Origin: Deltaproteobacteria bacterium
GTDB taxonomy: Bacteria > Desulfobacterota > Desulfobacteria > Desulfobacterales > SURF-7
Direction of reading: 5' to 3'
Assembly (NCBI GenBank): GCA_019307665.1
Contig: JAFDJC010000011.1
Coordinates: 1 to 20,063, forward strand
Length of the DNA stretch: 20,063 nt
The position numbers were made by a program, and so were the translations under genes. Under the pieces are notes generated by a model. The model was given only the letters and a program-made list of their open reading frames with translations. It did not search any database and was not told where the DNA came from. This document shows positions 14,588 to 20,063 of the stretch, in pieces (within the stretch, counting starts at the first letter, position 1; every line of letters starts with the position of its first letter).

Positions 14588-14982
14588 TATATCTGCTTGA
14601 TACTCATACATGGATCTGGTGGAATATGAACCCACAAAAGTTATCGGAAAGAGCTAAAGAGATAATTGGCAATACAAGCATGTATGATGAAATGCTTTTG
14701 TCCGCAATTTCCCCATGGGAATTCAGCAAGCTTCTTGAAAAACAAAGAATTGGTATTTCGTGTAATCCTGAGGATTGGATAAATACTGCCCTTGATATGC
14801 CAAAACTGAGATTAGTCCCCCTTTCTCCCATTTTGTCATACCGTTCAACTGTGCTTCCTCAACCTTTTCATAATGATCCAGCTGATCAAATAATTGTAGC
14901 AACAGCTCGTGAGGAAAATGCCACACTACTGACCAAAGATGAAAAAATTCGTGGTTATAAAAATGTTAAAAGTCTATGGTAA
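14584..14982 (+). CDS. PIN-domain toxin ribonuclease (VapC-like)
   Basis: This 132-residue PIN domain carries the acidic metal-binding residues expected of a VapC ribonuclease: Asp6 (YLLDTHTWIW), Glu46 (AISPWEFSKL), Asp98 and Asp101 (HNDPADQIIVATA), and Asp119 (LLTKDEKI). VapC toxins cleave RNA, often tRNA, when not bound by antitoxin; this protein's target cannot be read. An earlier ATG in frame (14569) lies inside the antitoxin gene, but the ATG at 14584 overlaps the antitoxin stop as ATGA and starts directly at the first PIN strand, so I chose it. All catalytic acids are intact, so the toxin is probably functional. Confidence 0.93.
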   Translation: MIYLLDTHTWIWWNMNPQKLSERAKEIIGNTSMYDEMLLSAISPWEFSKLLEKQRIGISCNPEDWINTALDMPKLRLVPLSPILSYRSTVLPQPFHNDPADQIIVATAREENATLLTKDEKIRGYKNVKSLW

Positions 14983-15261
14983 TCTTTAATAAAAAAGCAA
15001 AACATGACGTTTCACTGAATTGCAGGGGGCTGAGCCGCTTTGAAATTTATCGACTTCAACAAGAATATATTGATAGCAGAGTTTTTCGACTGTAAGTCCC
15101 CAGCAACTTAGCTTTTCGTTAATTGTAAATGTGTCTTGTAAGTAATTTATTAATAACCTCAACCAGCCTCGACGGCTTTTCCGGCTGGTTGTTAAAACGA
15201 TAGGCACACCCAGACAATCCACCTGCGGTAGATATAGGCCACCCGTGTGAATGCCTTATAA
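14983..15261. other. Gene-free spacer between the toxin and udg, with one hairpin
   Basis: No credible gene is seen between these convergent genes. A nine-base-pair hairpin, CAACCAGCC (15160-15168) and GGCTGGTTG (15183-15191) with a 14-base loop, lies about 70 bases past the udg stop. Neither side has a T run, so an intrinsic terminator is not supported, though it might protect or end transcripts with the help of Rho. Confidence 0.55.
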
Positions 15262-15963
15262 TTATGATTCCATAGCCTTCATCAGCATTTTCATATCCTC
15301 CCACACATCCTTTTTTTTTTCAGGATTCCTCAAAAGGTATGCAGGATGATATGTGACAATCAGGCGGGCACTTTCATAAGCATGAAACCGATTTCTCAAC
15401 ATTGAAACAGTTTTTGTTGTGTCCAGGAGGTTTCTGGCTGCGACTGACCCTAAAGCACAAATAAAATCAGGCTTGATGGTATTAATCTGTCTTATTAGAA
15501 AAGACTTACAGGCTGCTGCTTCATCAGGAGCCGGGTTCCTGTTGTCGGGAGGCCTGCATTTCACAATATTGCAAATATAGACAGATTCTCTGGTCATGTT
15601 GATAGCAGTGATGATTTTGTTCAGTAACTGCCCAGCCGGTCCGATAAAAGGTCTGCCCTGTTTATCCTCTTCAAAACCCGGACCTTCTCCCACGAAAATA
15701 AGCCTTGCGCCAGGATCGCCCTCTCCGAAAACAATATGTTCTCTGTTTTTACATAGTCCGCATCTTCGGCAATCACCCAAATCTTCCCTGATATTCTCAA
15801 GGGTTTCATGGTGACCAGGCGGGTTACGTTCCCAGCCTTTCAATCTATCGAGATATTCATCAGAACAGTCAAATCCCGAACATCCAATATCTGATATATA
15901 TTTCAAATAACTATCAAATCCTTCTATTATATCTTTTTCGGTGATCTTTTTTTCGATGTTCAT
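15262..15963 (-). CDS. Uracil-DNA glycosylase, family 4 (iron-sulfur type)
   Basis: This enzyme removes uracil from DNA to start base-excision repair. Family 4 marks are all visible. Four cysteines fit a [4Fe-4S] cluster: Cys65 and Cys68 (CRRC), Cys136 (VKCRPPDNRNP) and Cys152. Motif A is GEGPGFEED (92-100), GRPFIGPAGQLL follows, and TYHPAYLLRNP is the DNA-intercalation motif near the C-terminus. The 233-residue protein has about 60 extra N-terminal residues before the first cluster cysteine, common in bacterial members, which are sometimes annotated as similar to phage SPO1 DNA polymerase. The gene begins nine bases after the coaBC stop, with a weak ribosome binding site, so coupling is likely. 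Confidence 0.95.
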   Translation of the reverse strand: MNIEKKITEKDIIEGFDSYLKYISDIGCSGFDCSDEYLDRLKGWERNPPGHHETLENIREDLGDCRRCGLCKNREHIVFGEGDPGARLIFVGEGPGFEEDKQGRPFIGPAGQLLNKIITAINMTRESVYICNIVKCRPPDNRNPAPDEAAACKSFLIRQINTIKPDFICALGSVAARNLLDTTKTVSMLRNRFHAYESARLIVTYHPAYLLRNPEKKKDVWEDMKMLMKAMES

Positions 15964-15972
15964 GATTCGTAC

Positions 15973-17193
15973 TTATTTTCCGGCCGGCCGTCCCCCGTCC
16001 ATACTTACGAGGATACGATCGAACAGAATATGGGCAACCTCATCTTTTGTTAACACAGGCAGATTTTCTTTTGCTCCGTCACTAAAATAAAGCGTAACCT
16101 GATTTGTATCTGAACCAAACCCTGAAGAAGAACCACCAACAAGGTTTCCGGCGATCATGTCCAGATTCTTTTCCTTCATCTTCTTTAATGCGTTCTGGTC
16201 CAGATCCCGGGTTTCAGCAGCAAAACCGACAAGAAACTGATCTTTTTTTCTGGAGCCAAGCTCCTTCAGAATATCCAGGTTTTTATCCAGAGTCAGACTT
16301 AAAACATCTTCCTCTTTTTTTATTTTATGTTCAGAAATACTTTTCGGGTGATAATCTGCTACGGCAGCAACTTTGATGATAATATCCGCATTTTCCGCCT
16401 GGTCAAACACTGCATCAGCCATTTCACATGCGGACTCGATGCTGACCATTTTGACGCCGGCCACAGGGGGCAGGCTTGTCGGACCTGAAATTAACGTCAC
16501 GTCAGCGCCCCTGTATTCGCCGGCCCGAGCCACCGCATATCCCATTTTCCCGGAAGAGTGGTTGCTGATATACCTAACCGGATCAATAGGCTCTCTTGTC
16601 GGGCCCGCGGAAACCAACACTTTTTTTCCCTTCAGATCACTTGGAAACATGGTGCTTATAAGACGATCTGCAATATAATGGGGTTCGGGAAGGCGACCGG
16701 CTCCAGTAGTCCCGCAGGCCAACTCACCTTCTTCCGGCTCAATAATTATATATCCGTCAGCCTCAAGCGTATTAAGATTTCTTTGAACAGGCCTGCTTTC
16801 ATACATATGTGTGTTCATTGACGGACAGATGATAACGGGCGACGTGACCGCAAGCATGAATGTGCTCAGTGCATCATCAGCAATACCGTTAGCAAGTTTC
16901 CCGATAATATTGGCTGTTGCAGGTGCGATGACCACTGCATCTGCTTCTTCAGCCCACTCGATGTGACGTATGGATCCGCCATCCTTACCATCAAAGAGGC
17001 CTGCGCACACGTCCTGGCCGGAAAGTGCTTTAAAGGTAAGGGCGCCCACAAATTTCCCGGCATTCTCCGTCATAATTATTTTGATATCAGCGCCCTGTTT
17101 TTTAAGTATCCTTATAAGTTCAGAGCTTTTATATGCAGCGATTCCCCCGGAGACACCAATTACAATTTGTTTTTCGTTAAGAAAACTCTTCAT
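15973..17193 (-). CDS. coaBC: Bifunctional phosphopantothenoylcysteine decarboxylase / phosphopantothenate--cysteine ligase
   Basis: CoaBC (Dfp) carries out two steps of coenzyme A synthesis. The N-terminal flavoprotein CoaC domain (about residues 1-185) shows GVSGGIAAYKS (FMN binding), the active-site His77 (SIRHIEWA), the substrate clamp PSMNTHMYE (124-132) and Cys160 (LACGTTGAGRLPEP). The C-terminal CoaB domain (about 188-406) has VLVSAGPTREPIDPVRYISNHSSGKMGYA and the lysine-rich HKIKK segment (289-293), where the ligase catalytic Lys is expected. The length of 406 is normal. AGGGTGA lies just upstream of the ATG. It is preceded by a lipoprotein gene 45 bases away and followed closely by udg. 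Confidence 0.97.
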   Translation of the reverse strand: MKSFLNEKQIVIGVSGGIAAYKSSELIRILKKQGADIKIIMTENAGKFVGALTFKALSGQDVCAGLFDGKDGGSIRHIEWAEEADAVVIAPATANIIGKLANGIADDALSTFMLAVTSPVIICPSMNTHMYESRPVQRNLNTLEADGYIIIEPEEGELACGTTGAGRLPEPHYIADRLISTMFPSDLKGKKVLVSAGPTREPIDPVRYISNHSSGKMGYAVARAGEYRGADVTLISGPTSLPPVAGVKMVSIESACEMADAVFDQAENADIIIKVAAVADYHPKSISEHKIKKEEDVLSLTLDKNLDILKELGSRKKDQFLVGFAAETRDLDQNALKKMKEKNLDMIAGNLVGGSSSGFGSDTNQVTLYFSDGAKENLPVLTKDEVAHILFDRILVSMDGGRPAGK

Positions 17194-17238
17194 TCTTCAC
17201 CCTGTCATTATTTTAAAAGACCTGATTATTTTACCTGG

Positions 17239-17733
17239 TCATTTTAATAGGCCGGATCCGGTGTCACTAATAATCGGCGCGACCCAGATTTCTGTCTCAG
17301 TATCAAACAGTTTTTTCTCCTTAATACTGACAACACACCATCTTTTTTCTTTTTTAAAAAGCATCATATTCCGCTCTGATTTTATGGAACTTATAATCTG
17401 CCAGTTATCCTTAGCCATATTGTTTTTAAAAAAATCGATAAGCGAGTTAAGCTCAACCCTGCCTGAAAAGACCAAAACGCCTGCCGTTAATCCTGCTGTC
17501 TGGTATATAAATGATGCCTCACGCTCAAGATTCAGTTCTCCCGGTACCAGAACATCATTAAAGTCATAATAAATGGGAGCTTCACTCTTGCTTTTCTCTT
17601 CCACAGCTGGTTTGGGCTTGGTTGTTGCTGTTTTTTGGAACTGCGACTCAGCGCATCCTGAAATATTCATAAAAACAAATGCCGGCAAACCGATACAGAA
17701 TATAATCCATTTAGCCAGTATCACTCTTTTCAT
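17239..17733 (-). CDS. Small lipoprotein of unknown function
   Basis: This 164-residue protein has a basic, then hydrophobic, signal peptide ending in the lipobox ISGC (Cys27). A low-complexity linker rich in Lys, Pro, Thr and Glu follows (about 31-51), and then a compact domain beginning YYDFNDVLVPGELNLE. The domain contains FSGRVELNSLIDFFKNNMAKDNW, a helix plus strand pattern, and ends in EIWVAPI. I have an impression of similar lipoproteins in other Desulfobacterota but know no function. A strong AGGAGGT ribosome binding site precedes the ATG by five bases. It probably heads the unit with coaBC and udg, being 99 bases after the large surface-protein gene. Confidence 0.8.
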   Translation of the reverse strand: MKRVILAKWIIFCIGLPAFVFMNISGCAESQFQKTATTKPKPAVEEKSKSEAPIYYDFNDVLVPGELNLEREASFIYQTAGLTAGVLVFSGRVELNSLIDFFKNNMAKDNWQIISSIKSERNMMLFKKEKRWCVVSIKEKKLFDTETEIWVAPIISDTGSGLLK

Positions 17734-17832
17734 GCTTTACCTCCTGTATTTGTTGAAAGTAGTGAGTTTTGAAATCCTCGCCACTTATGACTCATAACTC
17801 ATAACTCTAATCAAAGTCAAATTTGATCAATA

Positions 17833-20063
17833 CTACTCCTGAACTGTCGAATAAAAACCGGTTGCCTCCGGCGCCTCGATCTGTATGGCAAAATCGTCAA
17901 AAAAAACATTCAAAGAAAAATCTCCCTGGCCGAAGGTATGGAGCCCTAATTCAGGGTCGGAAACAACTCCTGCGGCTGTGGTTAAAGCGTTGCTTCTGAC
18001 AATCGTATCATCCTCAACGCCCCCGCCTAAAAGATCTGCTTCCGCCGAGTTATAATCATCCCATTTGACCAAAGTAAAATAATCGTTTGCCGCCTCTGTA
18101 TCATCGATAACATTAGGAGGCCAATGCACGCTTTCGCTGTCTGTTATAATCCTCGGCAAACCGTGTTTTTCATAATCGAGAGGATTGTCATTCGGCGTGC
18201 CGTATCCATCTGCATTGCCGTAATAAACTTGAATGTAATTGTCCCTGATTCTGAAACCTGTTGCATTAGCCAATCCTGTGCCCTTGCCTTCTACTTTCAA
18301 AGAGCCGTTTACAAACGCGTTTGTCACATTGTTAATTCTTATAATACCTGCGGCATCACCTCCGGCCCATGATCCTGATTCGACAATCGGATTGCCGGTA
18401 ATAACCCCTTTGGCATTATTGACTTGGCTAACAAGAAGATCACCGTCTTCCAGTTGAACATTTCCGCTTGTGAATTCGACAGCGGCTGCCTCCACAACTC
18501 TCGCAAGAAGTGTGGCATCATCTACAGGAAAATAGTCTGCTTCAATTCTCACATCATCTACAAACCATCCACCATGCCTGACGCTGCTATCTGTTTCAAG
18601 ACGGAAGCGTATCATAACATTGTCTGTCAGATAGATGGCCGGTATTGTAATTGTCTCCTCAGTCCAGCTTAACTCAGAACCCTCATACCAAGTAAGCCCT
18701 ACCCAGTTTGAACCGTTGTCCGAAGATATTTCAACAGCTCCCCAGTCATACCAGATCCAGCCTAAAAGCCATTCCTTTGGCTCAATATCATACTTGTGCT
18801 GAAATTTAAGGGTGACATTTTCCATTTTTGATAAATCAAAAGACTGTGATGTAAGGGATGTGTCAACATTATTATTGTAGTCAACGCCCGGACTGTCACT
18901 CCACCACGTATTTCCGCTTGCTGTCTGATGAGCCCAGGGGCTGTCAGGTATCCATCCTGATATGCCGCTCTCCATATCATCCGTAAAAAGCGTTAGCGGC
19001 GTCAGCTTTTTCCAGGCAAGCGCTTTCCGCCCTGTACTTGTATCCTGCCAGAGAACTATTCCTGGGTTGTCACAAATACTTGCCATAACAAAATCATCGG
19101 GAATTCCGTCTGTTGATAAGCAGTCAGCATTTTGAAAAGAGACGCCATAGCTGTTTCCGGTTGTATCGTCAAGCCTGAAAGATATTCCTGCCATGTAGTG
19201 TGCCGGCACAATTGGATCAAAACCGGTTTTTACCTGAACATCATAGCTCAGATAGTCGCCTGAAACCCCGCGTGACCTGGCAATATCGACATCAGTTGTT
19301 GATGAGTCAAAATCTATAAGACTTTTTTCTTCATCGGTCCCCAGTGTCGCTGTTCCTGTAACTTTTAATGCTTTGTCACCATCTATCGTCTCAATAGAAT
19401 GAGAGCCTGATGATGATGTCGTCTCCCAGTGAGATCTGTCTTCAAACACATCATGAAACTCAATTTTATCAGATTCTGAAAGCGGAATACTGTAGGTTAC
19501 CTCTCGGGCTGTTGTCATTGTACCAGTGCCTACCCTGCCTGTGGACTTGAGTGTCATAAAACTTTTCAAAACTATATCGTCACCATCACTTAACGCCGGA
19601 GATGTGCCCCAGCTATCTCCTACCCTTGTAATTCCCACCAGCTTGTTTGTTTCGCGTTTTTCATACCTGTAAGTTTTGTTGTCGGCAATTATATATCCGT
19701 TTCTCAAAGGAAAAATATCCGCAGGGCTTGTGGATTTGAGCATCAGGTCACCACCCTCGGAAAGTGACGTACCGTTGCTTTTTATCACCATCCTGACCCG
19801 TTGGCCGTTTGTTACACTCCAGGGCACTATTTTTGTAAATCTTACGACATTTTCATTAGGGGATGCGTCTACGGAAATGCTGTCAAGCGCCTCTGTAACA
19901 GCTCCTATTTTTACGTAATACGAATTACCGACCCCGGCTGCCGAAGATATGGCTGGTGCATCACCAAAAGGGACTCTTGTAACAAGCTCTGTGGTACCGT
20001 CACCTCCTGTTATATCGAAAATATAGGGTTTGAATTCAAGTAAAAAACCGCCTGTACTTCCTA
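17833..20063 (-). CDS. Large secreted beta-rich surface protein, 5' end outside the window
   Basis: The frame is open from the stop at 17833 to the window edge, giving 742 visible residues without an N-terminus. The GTG at 19827 is an internal codon, since coding-like sequence (for example NSYYVKIGAVTEALDSISVD) continues upstream. From the N-terminal side there is a region with GYIIADNKTYRYEKRET and VTYSIPL, then a ConA/LamG-like segment with SYGVSFQ. A further region, DDMESGISGW ... FRLETDSS ... GGWFVDDVRIEAD, reads like a MAM or choice-of-anchor J jelly-roll. A C-terminal domain ends VFFDDFAIQIEAPEA. It is rich in Asp, Gly, Ser and Thr with only two Cys, which suits an extracellular protein. 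A link to type IV pili or adhesion is speculation. Confidence 0.75.
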   Translation of the reverse strand, partial: GSTGGFLLEFKPYIFDITGGDGTTELVTRVPFGDAPAISSAAGVGNSYYVKIGAVTEALDSISVDASPNENVVRFTKIVPWSVTNGQRVRMVIKSNGTSLSEGGDLMLKSTSPADIFPLRNGYIIADNKTYRYEKRETNKLVGITRVGDSWGTSPALSDGDDIVLKSFMTLKSTGRVGTGTMTTAREVTYSIPLSESDKIEFHDVFEDRSHWETTSSSGSHSIETIDGDKALKVTGTATLGTDEEKSLIDFDSSTTDVDIARSRGVSGDYLSYDVQVKTGFDPIVPAHYMAGISFRLDDTTGNSYGVSFQNADCLSTDGIPDDFVMASICDNPGIVLWQDTSTGRKALAWKKLTPLTLFTDDMESGISGWIPDSPWAHQTASGNTWWSDSPGVDYNNNVDTSLTSQSFDLSKMENVTLKFQHKYDIEPKEWLLGWIWYDWGAVEISSDNGSNWVGLTWYEGSELSWTEETITIPAIYLTDNVMIRFRLETDSSVRHGGWFVDDVRIEADYFPVDDATLLARVVEAAAVEFTSGNVQLEDGDLLVSQVNNAKGVITGNPIVESGSWAGGDAAGIIRINNVTNAFVNGSLKVEGKGTGLANATGFRIRDNYIQVYYGNADGYGTPNDNPLDYEKHGLPRIITDSESVHWPPNVIDDTEAANDYFTLVKWDDYNSAEADLLGGGVEDDTIVRSNALTTAAGVVSDPELGLHTFGQGDFSLNVFFDDFAIQIEAPEATGFYSTVQE

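Noticed and set aside
15160..15191. Nine-base-pair hairpin as an intrinsic terminator between the toxin gene and udg
   Set aside because: No T run follows on either strand; it is recorded only as a hairpin in the spacer.
14986..15222. Minus-strand 78-codon frame in the spacer after the toxin gene
   Set aside because: No recognisable motif and no ribosome binding site; it also runs through the hairpin, so it is probably a chance frame.
17833..19827. A complete 664-residue gene starting at a GTG at 19827
   Set aside because: The same frame stays open with coding-like residues to the window edge and the GTG has no ribosome binding site, so the gene is partial at its 5' end.

Overview
The window reads as a chromosomal segment of a moderately AT-rich Gram-negative bacterium. 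It is most likely a Desulfobacterota (former Deltaproteobacteria) relative of the Desulfobacterales. That placement is an inference from gene order (xerC-hslV-hslU-argB-argD-argF-argG-argH; pgsA followed by tRNA-Gly and tRNA-Cys), from the lipoproteins, and from how the proteins look; no database was searched.

Layout. Nearly everything is transcribed leftwards (minus strand). From right to left there are three parts. (1) 20063-15262: the 3' part of a large secreted beta-rich protein whose start lies outside the window, a small lipoprotein, coaBC (coenzyme A synthesis) and a family 4 uracil-DNA glycosylase. (2) About 15260-12660: a small accessory island. It holds the only three intact plus-strand genes, namely a REP-associated (RAYT/IS200-like) tyrosine transposase with flanking copies of a short palindrome and a Phd/YefM-PIN (VapC) toxin-antitoxin pair. 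It also holds a remnant of a tyrosine recombinase, on the minus strand, with a premature stop. (3) 12541-111: a long, tightly packed minus-strand run: Rho_N-like protein, HAD-family nucleotidase, xerC, hslV, hslU, argB, argD, argF, argG, argH, an LptM-like lipoprotein, folK, a small YHS/TRASH-like membrane protein, a fructose-6-phosphate aldolase/transaldolase, pgsA, tRNA-Gly(GCC) and tRNA-Cys(GCA), ending in a likely Rho-independent terminator.

How the genes work together. argB, argD, argF, argG and argH supply five arginine-biosynthesis steps: N-acetylglutamate phosphorylation, N-acetylornithine transamination, and ornithine to arginine via citrulline and argininosuccinate. argC and the acetyl-transfer steps are not in the window. 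HslV and HslU form the two-component ATP-dependent protease. XerC resolves chromosome dimers. Many gene pairs overlap by 1-8 bases or are separated by fewer than 35, so translational coupling is likely. Several starts are GTG or TTG and were chosen from ribosome binding sites.

No clear undescribed system is visible. The most useful observations are the degraded integrase, the transposase with its palindromes, the LptM-like signature fused to an Fn3-like domain, the near-perfect 22-base inverted repeat before folK, the five-copy 14-base repeat between xerC and hslV, and the large surface protein that runs off the window.
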